From positions 1 through 5,723 of the forward strand of contig JAEHDI010001308.1 in NCBI GenBank assembly GCA_016880505.1: a DNA stretch of 5,723 bases. The letters are read 5' to 3'. This document shows positions 1-5,723 of the stretch, piece after piece. The DNA is from Bryobacterales bacterium (GTDB lineage Bacteria > Acidobacteriota > Terriglobia > Bryobacterales > Bryobacteraceae). Every line of letters starts with the position of its first letter. The first letter of the stretch is position 1. The position numbers and the translations under genes are program-made. The notes below the pieces were generated by a model, which had not been told where the DNA came from, did not search any database, and saw only the letters and a program-made list of their open reading frames with translations.

Positions 1-1158
1 GAACAGCAGCACCGCGAAGATGACGTAGTCGAGCAGGTTGCTGTACGTTCCCGACAGCGTGAGCAGGCAGGCCCAGACGCACTGCACGGTCAGCGAGACC
101 ACGGGCGTGTGATGGACGGGGTCCACGTTCGCTACCGCCTTGAAGAACAGGCCGTCCAGCGCCATGGCGTAGTAGACGCGCGCGCCGGCCAGAACCATCC
201 CATTGATGCAGCCGAACGTCGAGATCATGATCGCCGCCGCCATCACCTGCACGGCCACCGGGCCGAAGATCATCGACGCGGCGGCGGTCGCCACGCGATC
301 CTCGGCGGCCGTCTGGATCGCCTCGAGCGGCAGCAGGCGCAGATAGACGAAGTTGCAGGCGATGTAAAGAAGGCAGACCACACCGACGCCCATGCCCAGC
401 GCGAGCGGCACGTCGCGGCGTGGATTTCGCACCTCGCCGGCGGTGAACGTGATGTTGTTCCACGCGTCGGCGGCGAAGAGAGCTCCGACCATCGCGACAC
501 CAACGATGCGAACCGCGTCGAAGTTCCAGCCTGCGTTGCGCCAGAATCCCTCGAAGTTGGCCGCGCCGCCCGCGCCGCCGACAAGGAATCCTAGCCCGAT
601 CAGACTGAGCACCGCGCCGGTCTTGGCGACGGTGAACACGTTTTGGACGGCTGCTCCGGTGCGCAAGCCTCGGGTGTTCACCCAAGTGAGGAACACGAGC
701 ACGGCAATGGCGAGCGCCTGCTGTGTATTGATCGTGAACCCGCCAAAGCGGACCAGCGCGTTGCCTGCCGAAAACCAAGGGAAAAAGACGCCCGTGAACT
801 TGGCAAATGCCACCGCCACGGCGGCGACGGTCCCGGTCTGGATTACCAGGAACAGCGTCCAACCATAGAGGAATCCGAACAAAGGACCGAACGCCTCGCG
901 GAGGTAGACATACTGTCCTCCCGCCTGTGGCATCATCGCAGCGAGTTCGCCGTAGCTGAGGGCGGCAATGATGGTGAGGACCGCGGAGATGACCCAGGTC
1001 AGGATCAACAGGCCGGGCGAGGCCGTCTGCCGGGCCATATCCGCCGAAACAATGAAGATGCCCGAGCCGATCATGGACCCCATGACGATGGTGGTCGCAT
1101 CGAGCAGCCCGAGTCCTTTGACGAGCCCAGTGTTTACGTCTTCACGAGTTGTTGCCAT
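1..1158 (-). CDS. APC-family amino-acid permease (LAT/SteT-like), C-terminus cut off by window edge
   Basis: Inner-membrane amino-acid transporter of the APC superfamily; substrate not determinable from sequence. Reading from 1158 gives 386 codons with no stop before the left edge. Residues 26-35 (MGSMIGSGIF) are the signature of the broken first helix that binds the amino-acid backbone. About ten hydrophobic segments follow, roughly at 20-37, 48-68, 93-120, 146-162, 173-195, 218-236, 252-274, 300-330, 353-370 and 376 onward. The block AADAWNNITFTAGEVRNPRRD (229-249) matches the sixth-helix region of LAT/SLC7-type carriers such as Bacillus SteT. Family members are usually 440-480 residues, so perhaps 60-100 are missing. 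The ATG lies inside the 3' end of thiE (25-bp overlap, different frame), with a weak GGATGGGG ribosome site just before it, so translation is probably coupled to thiE. Family call is firm; specificity is not. Confidence 0.9.
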   Translation of the reverse strand, partial: MATTREDVNTGLVKGLGLLDATTIVMGSMIGSGIFIVSADMARQTASPGLLILTWVISAVLTIIAALSYGELAAMMPQAGGQYVYLREAFGPLFGFLYGWTLFLVIQTGTVAAVAVAFAKFTGVFFPWFSAGNALVRFGGFTINTQQALAIAVLVFLTWVNTRGLRTGAAVQNVFTVAKTGAVLSLIGLGFLVGGAGGAANFEGFWRNAGWNFDAVRIVGVAMVGALFAADAWNNITFTAGEVRNPRRDVPLALGMGVGVVCLLYIACNFVYLRLLPLEAIQTAAEDRVATAAASMIFGPVAVQVMAAAIMISTFGCINGMVLAGARVYYAMALDGLFFKAVANVDPVHHTPVVSLTVQCVWACLLTLSGTYSNLLDYVIFAVLLF

Positions 1159-1769
1159 AGCCCCATCCGAGTACTCAGAGATTCGAAAGTGCACTTCTCG
1201 GGCAGCAGGTCCCCAATTACTGCTACCGAGTCGGCGCCCGCGTCGAGCACCGTCAGTGCATTCTCGCGCGTAATTCCCCCGATTGCCACCAGTGGCCGGG
1301 TGGCGAGCGGCCGCAGCCGCCGCAACCCCTCGACACCGACCACCGGGTCCGGACGATCTTTCGACGCCGTTCCGAAGACCGGTCCCAGAGCGACATAATC
1401 GATCGGCTCGGCGGCGGCAGCCCGGAGCTGAACCTCATTGTGCGTGGAAAACCCGAGCAGTTTTCCCGCGCCGATGAGCTGTCTCGCGCCGGAAGGCGGC
1501 AGGTCGTCCTGGCCGACGTGCAAACCGGCGTCGAGCATAATAGCAACGTCGGCGCGATCGTCCACGACGAAAATGGCTCCCTCCCGCCGGCACAACGCCG
1601 CGACCCGTTCCGCCTGCTCGAACAACACCCGCGAGAAGTGACCCTTGTGGCGGAACTGAAGTATCCTTGCTCCCCCGGCGACCATCGCTTCTGCCGCCAT
1701 TTCTATGGAGCATGCCCGCTTTTCCAAAGTGGCCGTATCGAGGATCGGATAGAGCCGCGGGAGCTTCAT
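1134..1769 (-). CDS. thiE: Thiamine-phosphate synthase (ThiE)
   Basis: Cytoplasmic TIM-barrel enzyme that joins HMP-pyrophosphate to thiazole phosphate, giving thiamine phosphate. The 211-residue product has the usual ThiE length. Visible motifs: YPILDT at the first strand (7-12); QFRHK (38-42), the family's Q-x-R-x-K pyrophosphate contacts; VVDDRADVA (68-76); GLHVGQDDLP (82-91), a metal/substrate loop; GFSTHN (106-111); DYVALGPVFGTASK (124-137) with the Thr and Lys phosphate contacts; and AIGGIT (162-167). GPVFGT and GQDD favour ThiE over the related tautomerase TenI. One oddity is Asp70 where most ThiE proteins have Asn before the Mg-binding Asp (here Asp71). The start at 1769 is chosen because the protein then begins at the barrel; it forms an ATGA overlap with the peptidase stop, and AAAGG (1778-1782) lies 8 nt upstream. 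No TPP riboswitch precedes the operon. A longer in-frame start at 2078 would only translate the peptidase gene out of frame. Confidence 0.9.
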   Translation of the reverse strand: MKLPRLYPILDTATLEKRACSIEMAAEAMVAGGARILQFRHKGHFSRVLFEQAERVAALCRREGAIFVVDDRADVAIMLDAGLHVGQDDLPPSGARQLIGAGKLLGFSTHNEVQLRAAAAEPIDYVALGPVFGTASKDRPDPVVGVEGLRRLRPLATRPLVAIGGITRENALTVLDAGADSVAVIGDLLPEKCTFESLSTRMGLWQQLVKT

Positions 1770-3901
1770 CGCAGATGCCTTTCGAACCACTCCGCGGACC
1801 GGCTGTAGGCGTCGACAAGCGTCTCGTCGCGAACAAACGCGTGGTCCTCTTGCGGGTAATAGATGTGCCAGAAGGGCCGGCCCTCCTGAACCAGCTTTTC
1901 CGTGAGCTGTACGGCGTCCTGGAAGAGCACGTTGTCGTCCACCATGCCGTGCACGATCAGCAAGGGGTTCTTCAGCAGGCGCGAAAAATGGATCGGAGAG
2001 CTCCGCCGGAAGGCTTCCGGATTCTCCTCTGGGGTGGTCAGCCGCTCGGAGGTGTACCAGGCGTTGTAGTTTTCCCAATCGTTGACGCCCGCCCAGGATA
2101 CTCCCGCGCGGAACTCATCCGGAGCGAGGAACATCGCCATGTTGGTCATAAAACCGCCGTAGCTGACACCCCAGATACCGACGCGCTTCATGTCAATGTA
2201 GCCGAGACCACGGAGATAGTCAAGGCCGCCCAGGACATCATCGAGATCCGGGCCTCCCATATGCAGATGCACATCCGTGCGCCAATCGCGCCCATAACCG
2301 GAACTGCCGCGGTAGTCCGGTTCCAGCACGACGAAGCCTCGCTGGGCGAGATACGTATTGAAAGCGAACCGGTAAGGGTCGTAGCTGCCCCACTCTTTCA
2401 AAACGCTGGTGGCGTAGCCCGAGCCGTGGATGTAGACGACGGCGGGCCAACGCTTCCCGCTTTTGTCGTCCTGCCGATATCCGGGCGGCAGCATCAGCCG
2501 AGCAGCCACACTTTTCCCATCGCGCCGGGACGGGTACTGGAAGAACCGCGACTCCGGCCAGCGGTAGTTGGCGAATTCCGGCAGGGGTGAAGTGGTAACC
2601 CGATCCTCGTCCACGTAGAGGTCAGATGGATTCGACAGATCCGCTTGCAGCCATGCGACGTGCATACCGTCTTCGGAGACGAGTCCGTAGTTCAATCCTT
2701 CCCGTCGCGACAACTTCTGCTTGCCGGACCCATCCGGGCGGATCCGGTAGAAGTGCCGCTCCGCCGCACCGCCCTCAGTCGACGTGTAGTAGATATTCTC
2801 GCCGGCCCACTGCGGGTCCTGCGCTTCCCAGGCGCCGCGGGTCAACTGCTCGGGCTTTCCCCCAGTAGCCGGAATTCGGTAGAGATGCGCCCAGCCCTCC
2901 CGGTCGCTCGTGAACACGACATTCCGAGAATCCGGCGACCATGCGGCCGACGTCCAGTGGACCCATTTGCCGTCCGTCTCCTCCTGAAGGACGATCGACT
3001 TGCCGGTCTTCGCATCGACCACGAGCAGGTGCGCTTTCTTTACCTTCGGGTGAACGCTACGAACCAGCAGCCGGCTGGAGTCGGGCGACCAGTCGACCAG
3101 ACCCAGATGGACTTTGGCGCCGAGCGGGCCGAGGTCAACGGGCAGAGGCTTGCCGCCCTCCACGGGAGCGAGAGACAGCTCCGTTTCGACCGGCTCATCG
3201 CCCGCCACGCTGCGGCTGAAGGAGCCCGCCTTGACGAAGCGGCCCGAGTAGTTCGGAAGCACCATCTGCCGTCCGCGACCCTTGCGCACCGTGACGACGA
3301 ACCGTGTCCCATCCGGCGACCAGCGATACGAGGTGATCGCCTGATCGGGCTCCTCGATATCGGTCACCTGCCAGAGCCGGCCGTCGCGGAGGTCTTGCAC
3401 GAACAGTTGCCGATCGCGAAGAAAAGAGATTCTCGCGTTGTCCGGAGAGAGCTGCGGCGAGGACTCCGAAGCCTTGGTCCTTGTCAACCGGAACGGCGGC
3501 TTGCCGCCTTGGGTCTCGACCAGGTAAAGGTCGCCGCGGTACGAGAACGCGGCGTGCGAGCCATCCCGAGAGAGTTCGAAGGAACCTAGGCCTGCGAGCG
3601 GCTCAAGATGACTCCTTTGCCGGTCGTCCTTCTCCTCCTCCGTGAGGTTGAGATCATCCTTGACCGGTTCGAGGTCGGTAAGCCGCACCAACTTCCTGAT
3701 GCCGGGATGGTACCCGTAGAGGTCGAGAAAGCGTTTCCCTGAGGCGTTCCACAGGAAGGCGAGAGTGTGTTCTTCTTTGGACCAAATCACCTGTTCCGGC
3801 GACGTGCCCCATAGGAAAGGCCGCCGGAACAGCCGCTCGAGAGTCGGTTGTTGGGCCGGCGCACCGAGCGCCAGGAGGAGGAAGCACACGAGGAAGCGCA
3901 T
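1766..3901 (-). CDS. Secreted S9-family serine peptidase (prolyl oligopeptidase/DPP-IV type)
   Basis: Exported serine peptidase of 711 residues, a usual length for bacterial S9 proteins. Residues 1-16 form a Sec signal peptide (hydrophobic FLVCFLLLALG, then an APA cleavage site); no lipobox is seen. A beta-propeller domain follows to about residue 450, with TolB/WD-like repeats WSPDG (194-198), WSPDS (271-275) and WSPDS (321-325). The alpha/beta-hydrolase domain has HGSGY (492-496), DYRGSSGYG (529-537), the nucleophile Ser580 in GVSYGG, Asp655 in HGMVDD and His687 in EDH. The Asp-to-His spacing of 32 equals that of human DPP-IV. The DWxYEEE motif with which DPP-IV enzymes grip a free N-terminus is not evident, so dipeptidyl-peptidase specificity is uncertain. 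Start 3901 is preferred over the longer in-frame ATG at 3985 because it opens directly on the signal peptide and has GGAG (3913-3916) upstream. It is the first gene of an operon with thiE and the permease. Confidence 0.92.
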   Translation of the reverse strand: MRFLVCFLLLALGAPAQQPTLERLFRRPFLWGTSPEQVIWSKEEHTLAFLWNASGKRFLDLYGYHPGIRKLVRLTDLEPVKDDLNLTEEEKDDRQRSHLEPLAGLGSFELSRDGSHAAFSYRGDLYLVETQGGKPPFRLTRTKASESSPQLSPDNARISFLRDRQLFVQDLRDGRLWQVTDIEEPDQAITSYRWSPDGTRFVVTVRKGRGRQMVLPNYSGRFVKAGSFSRSVAGDEPVETELSLAPVEGGKPLPVDLGPLGAKVHLGLVDWSPDSSRLLVRSVHPKVKKAHLLVVDAKTGKSIVLQEETDGKWVHWTSAAWSPDSRNVVFTSDREGWAHLYRIPATGGKPEQLTRGAWEAQDPQWAGENIYYTSTEGGAAERHFYRIRPDGSGKQKLSRREGLNYGLVSEDGMHVAWLQADLSNPSDLYVDEDRVTTSPLPEFANYRWPESRFFQYPSRRDGKSVAARLMLPPGYRQDDKSGKRWPAVVYIHGSGYATSVLKEWGSYDPYRFAFNTYLAQRGFVVLEPDYRGSSGYGRDWRTDVHLHMGGPDLDDVLGGLDYLRGLGYIDMKRVGIWGVSYGGFMTNMAMFLAPDEFRAGVSWAGVNDWENYNAWYTSERLTTPEENPEAFRRSSPIHFSRLLKNPLLIVHGMVDDNVLFQDAVQLTEKLVQEGRPFWHIYYPQEDHAFVRDETLVDAYSRSAEWFERHLR

Positions 3902-3916
3902 CGCGACAATGGCTCC

Positions 3917-3946
3917 ATGATAGCGTGCCGGAGCGGATGAGGTGAA
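3917..3946 (-). promoter_or_regulatory. Possible promoter of the peptidase-thiE-permease operon
   Basis: On the minus strand TTCACC (3941-3946, 4 of 6 to the -35 consensus) is followed after 18 nt by TATCAT (3917-3922, 5 of 6 to the -10 consensus). Initiation would fall near 3910, only about 9 nt before the peptidase ATG and downstream of the GGAG ribosome site. The transcript would then be almost leaderless, which weakens the call unless the true start site lies further upstream. Confidence 0.28.
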
Positions 3947-3984
3947 CCGGAAGCCGGCGCTGGCAGCACGATCTCGCATCGCCA

Positions 3985-4014
3985 TTGATTCCTGATGAGA
4001 TCAAGGATTACCAT
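3985..4014 (+). promoter_or_regulatory. Candidate vapBC promoter
   Basis: TTGATT (3985-3990) and TACCAT (4009-4014) are 18 nt apart and each match 4 of 6 sigma-70 consensus bases, including the most conserved positions of the -10 (TA at the start, T at the end). Initiation would be near 4021, leaving a leader of about 23 nt with the ribosome site GGAG (4033-4036) 7 nt before the vapB ATG. The promoter is overlaid by the inverted-repeat half-sites described separately, which suits repression by the antitoxin or the toxin-antitoxin complex. Confidence 0.4.
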
Positions 4015-4028
4015 TAAGTAAGGAATCA
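3986..4028. repeat. Inverted-repeat cluster, probable VapB/VapBC operator
   Basis: TGATTCCT (3986-3993) is the exact reverse complement of AGGAATCA (4021-4028), centred near 4007. Between them lies the short palindrome TGAT-GAG-ATCA (3993-4003) and a third, degenerate half-site AAGGATTA (4003-4010) in the same orientation as the right arm. The three half-sites start about 17-18 bp apart and cover the -35, the -10 and the likely start point of the vapBC promoter. AbrB-type antitoxins bind such repeats to repress their own operons; binding here is inferred from position and symmetry only. Confidence 0.5.
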
Positions 4029-4043
4029 GATTGGAGTAAGGAG

Positions 4044-4286
4044 ATGCTCACCGCCACCCTCACGAGTAAAGGACAGATCACCATTCCAAAAGAAGTGCGG
4101 GACCGGCTTCGGTTGCGAAGCGGCCAGCGAATCGAATTCCAGTTCGACCCGGCCGGGCAAGTAACCATGAAGCCTCGCACTCTCGACGTACGCGGGCTGC
4201 GCGGCATCGTGCGGCCGGCCCGAAAACGAGCTGTTACGGTTCGGGAAATGAATGAGGCGATTGCGGAAGGGTACTCGAAGCCATGA
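4044..4286 (+). CDS. vapB: VapB-type antitoxin, AbrB/MazE (SpoVT-AbrB) fold
   Basis: Antitoxin of 80 residues. The N-terminal half (about 2-45) is a swapped-hairpin AbrB DNA-binding domain with the signature ATLTSKGQITIPKEVRDRL (4-22), and should bind the palindromic operator just upstream. The C-terminal tail (about 50-80), with LRGIVRP and then TVREMNEAIAEGY, resembles the flexible segment that VapB antitoxins thread into the active-site groove of their PIN toxin. GGAG at 4033-4036, 7 nt before the ATG, supports this start; the AAGGAG directly abutting the ATG is too close to serve. The stop overlaps the toxin start by ATGA, the usual way of coupling toxin and antitoxin synthesis. Expected regulation is autorepression, strengthened by the toxin complex. 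The assignment to VapB rather than MazE rests on the partner being a PIN-domain protein. Confidence 0.93.
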   Translation: MLTATLTSKGQITIPKEVRDRLRLRSGQRIEFQFDPAGQVTMKPRTLDVRGLRGIVRPARKRAVTVREMNEAIAEGYSKP

Positions 4287-4678
4287 GGGCGCTGGACACC
4301 AACGTCCTCGTGCGTTACTTGACGGCCGATGACTCCAGGCAACTTGTGGCTGCCTCGAGGTTCATCGACCGGTGCAACCAGGACGGTGAGTTCATCTTCC
4401 TCCCGGCACTGGTTCTCTGTGAGTTGGTTTGGGTGCTGTCCCGCTGCTACGATCAGTCGAAAGCCGAGATCGTGGGGGTACTTGAGCGCATCCTTCAGAC
4501 CGAACAGTTCAAGATCGAGCATGACGTCCTGGTGCGCCGAAGTCTGGAAGGTTACCGGAACGGGAAGGCCGATTTCTCTGACTACCTCATTGGCGAGATC
4601 AGCCGCGCTTCGGGTTGCCGGGACACGGTCACTTTCGACCGTGCGCTGAAGGGCAGTCCGGGTTTCACAATCCTTTGA
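4283..4678 (+). CDS. vapC: VapC-type toxin, PIN-domain ribonuclease
   Basis: PIN-domain endoribonuclease of 131 residues, full length for the family. VapC toxins cut RNA, commonly tRNA or the rRNA sarcin-ricin loop, when freed from antitoxin; the target of this one cannot be read from sequence. The acidic metal-binding set is intact: Asp5 in the N-terminal LDTNVLVRYL, Glu47 in LCELVWVL, Asp97/Asp100 in ADFSDYLIG and Asp119 in TFDRAL. An active enzyme is therefore expected, not a decayed remnant. The gene begins within the vapB stop codon (ATGA) and ends 45 bp before iolB, with no obvious terminator between, so some read-through into iolB is possible. The pair as a whole is a typical mobile or accessory toxin-antitoxin module; no flanking repeats or integrase are seen. 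Confidence 0.94.
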   Translation: MRALDTNVLVRYLTADDSRQLVAASRFIDRCNQDGEFIFLPALVLCELVWVLSRCYDQSKAEIVGVLERILQTEQFKIEHDVLVRRSLEGYRNGKADFSDYLIGEISRASGCRDTVTFDRALKGSPGFTIL

Positions 4679-4723
4679 TACACCTCATTCAGTGCCTCAA
4701 ACGCGTGTGATAGCGTGAAGCCT

Positions 4724-5536
4724 ATGAGTCTTCATATCAAGTCTCCCGGAGGTGCGCCCGGGGTTTATCCGATCGTCAAGCGCGGTAAGGGACTGAAACA
4801 CCTCTCCTTCACCATCATCGAGTTGGGTGGAGCGTTGCGGACACACGAATGGGAGACCGGAGCGGAGGAGCAGTCGCTCGACTCCTACGCCGGTCCTGTG
4901 CGGGTGGAGGTCGGGAACTCTTTGGGACAGTGGTCGGCGGAGATCGGCTCCAGGCGAACCCTGAAGGAAACCGGGCCGATGATCTACCTGCCGGCCGGTT
5001 CGAAAGTCAAGATATCCCGTCTCGACGAGCGTGCGCGCGTCACAGTTGCCGGCGCCACCGGGACGACCGGCGTATCGCCGCGGCTGATCGCTGGTTCCGA
5101 AATCATGGTGACGCCCACTGGCAAGAACAACTTCGCTCGTACGGTTTGCACCCACATCGCCGACAACGTGGACGCTGTACACCTGATTTGTGGCGAGACG
5201 GTCAGCCAGCCGGGCGGCTGGACGAGCTCCCCGCCGCACAAACACGACCGATTCACCAACGCCGGCGAGGTGCCGATGGAGGAGGTCTACTACTTCCTGT
5301 TCGAGCCGAACCAGGGCTTCGGCTTCATCCGCGTGTACACCGGCGCCGATGACCCGGAACCGTTCGATCATGCGTTCGTGGTCGAACACGGCGACACCGT
5401 GCTGATCCCGCGCGGATACCACCCCGTGGTCGCCTGTCCCGGCTATACTCTGAACTACACCTGGGTGCTGGCCGGTGAGGGCCGCGCGTACGGCACCTGG
5501 AGCGACGATCCAAGACACACCTGGATCAAGGATTGA
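4724..5536 (+). CDS. iolB: 5-deoxy-glucuronate isomerase (IolB)
   Basis: Cytoplasmic bicupin isomerase of myo-inositol catabolism, converting 5-deoxy-D-glucuronate to 2-deoxy-5-keto-D-gluconate. The 270-residue length is normal for IolB. The second cupin carries the metal site: His172 and His174 in PPHKHD, Glu187 in MEEVYYF and His233 in GYHPV, the same H-x-H, E, H set as the related KduI. Other family blocks are GFGFIRVYTG (198-207), GDTVLIPRGYHPVVACPGY (223-241) and the terminal DDPRHTW. The ATG at 4724 is preferred; an in-frame GTG at 4715 would add three residues and has no ribosome site. GTGAAG (4715-4720) is a weak, close one for the ATG. No strong promoter is apparent in the 45-bp gap (a TTGATA at 4675-4680 lacks a partner -10), so expression may depend on read-through from vapBC. 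No other inositol genes lie in the window. Confidence 0.93.
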   Translation: MSLHIKSPGGAPGVYPIVKRGKGLKHLSFTIIELGGALRTHEWETGAEEQSLDSYAGPVRVEVGNSLGQWSAEIGSRRTLKETGPMIYLPAGSKVKISRLDERARVTVAGATGTTGVSPRLIAGSEIMVTPTGKNNFARTVCTHIADNVDAVHLICGETVSQPGGWTSSPPHKHDRFTNAGEVPMEEVYYFLFEPNQGFGFIRVYTGADDPEPFDHAFVVEHGDTVLIPRGYHPVVACPGYTLNYTWVLAGEGRAYGTWSDDPRHTWIKD

Positions 5537-5593
5537 AGATGACCCCGGTCCCCTTCGGGCGGGCGCCGGCTCCTTCTGGGCGAGGAGGTTCGG

Positions 5594-5723
5594 ATGATTC
5601 TCAAGCAATACTACCTCGGCTGTCTTGCGCACGCCTCTTATCTCGTGGCGGATGAAGAATCGCACACCGCCGTGGTGGTGGACCCGCAGCGGGACGTCGA
5701 CCAGTACGTCGAAGATGCACGCC
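5594..5723 (+). CDS. MBL-fold metallo-hydrolase, N-terminal fragment (persulfide-dioxygenase/glyoxalase-II-like group)
   Basis: Only 43 complete codons fit before the right edge. The visible protein starts MILKQYYLGCLAHASYLV and continues with AVVVDPQRDVDQYVEDA, the first beta-strands of a metallo-beta-lactamase fold. This opening is typical of MBL hydrolases that often carry C-terminal rhodanese domains and act in sulfide/persulfide metabolism. The metal-binding HxHxDH motif and any rhodanese domain would lie beyond the window, so function is provisional. The start is well supported: AGGAGG (5583-5588) lies 5 nt before the ATG. It follows iolB by 57 bp on the same strand and may be co-transcribed with it, although the strong ribosome site suggests independent translation. 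Confidence 0.8.
   Translation, partial: MILKQYYLGCLAHASYLVADEESHTAVVVDPQRDVDQYVEDAR

Noticed and set aside
109..1398. Plus-strand frames of 158-251 codons in the left part.
   Set aside because: They lie opposite the permease, which shows clear APC motifs and membrane helices; their translations are low-complexity and charged.
1667..3589. Two long plus-strand reading frames (about 307 and 314 codons) opposite the peptidase gene.
   Set aside because: They are rich in Arg, Pro and Ala, show no domain motifs, and are the mirror of a GC-rich gene with clear catalytic motifs; typical antisense shadows.
3902..3985. N-terminal extension of the peptidase to the ATG at 3985.
   Set aside because: The added 28 residues would precede and mask an evident signal peptide, and the ATG at 3901 has its own ribosome site.
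3902..4043. Possible TPP riboswitch ahead of the thiE-containing operon.
   Set aside because: No CTGAGA-type thi-box or paired-helix pattern is present on the minus strand here.
4001..4522. Minus-strand frame of 173 codons across vapB and vapC.
   Set aside because: It is a shadow of two overlapping genes with intact family motifs on the other strand.
5543..5569. GC-rich hairpin potential between iolB and the MBL gene (CCGG arms with an inner CCC-TTC-GGG).
   Set aside because: The stems are short and interrupted and no T-run follows, so it cannot be called a terminator.
4697..5665. A 322-codon minus-strand frame across iolB and into the next gene.
   Set aside because: It is antisense to the well-supported IolB and the MBL start, spans their boundary, and has no recognisable domain.

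Overview
The window is a GC-rich, densely packed piece of bacterial chromosome. The gene content (a large secreted S9 peptidase, a LAT-type permease, a VapBC pair, IolB and an MBL-fold hydrolase), the high GC and the short intergenic gaps would suit an environmental Acidobacteriota (Solibacter/Bryobacterales-like) genome. That placement is an inference with modest confidence, because nothing here is a phylogenetic marker. I found no rRNA, tRNA, CRISPR array, insertion sequence or riboswitch.

Left part (1-3901, minus strand): three tightly overlapping genes read right to left. First comes a secreted S9 (prolyl oligopeptidase/DPP-IV-type) serine peptidase. It overlaps thiE (thiamine-phosphate synthase) by an ATGA, and thiE overlaps by 25 bp an APC-family amino-acid permease that runs off the left edge. 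The spacing implies one mRNA with coupled translation. A peptidase and an amino-acid permease make sense together as peptide breakdown plus uptake; thiE between them is the odd member.

Middle (3902-4043): a 142-bp divergent intergenic region. It holds a possible promoter for the peptidase operon on the minus strand. Close to the plus-strand genes it holds a repeat-rich stretch with three related AGGAATCA-like half-sites over a plausible promoter, the expected layout for an autoregulated toxin-antitoxin operon.

Right part (4044-5723, plus strand): a complete type II VapBC toxin-antitoxin pair (AbrB-fold antitoxin and PIN-domain ribonuclease, joined by an ATGA overlap), then iolB (5-deoxy-glucuronate isomerase of inositol catabolism), then the first 43 codons of an MBL-fold metallo-hydrolase whose N-terminus resembles the persulfide-dioxygenase/glyoxalase-II-like group. 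No other inositol genes are visible. Overall these are recognisable families in a somewhat unusual arrangement; I see no clear sign of an undescribed system.
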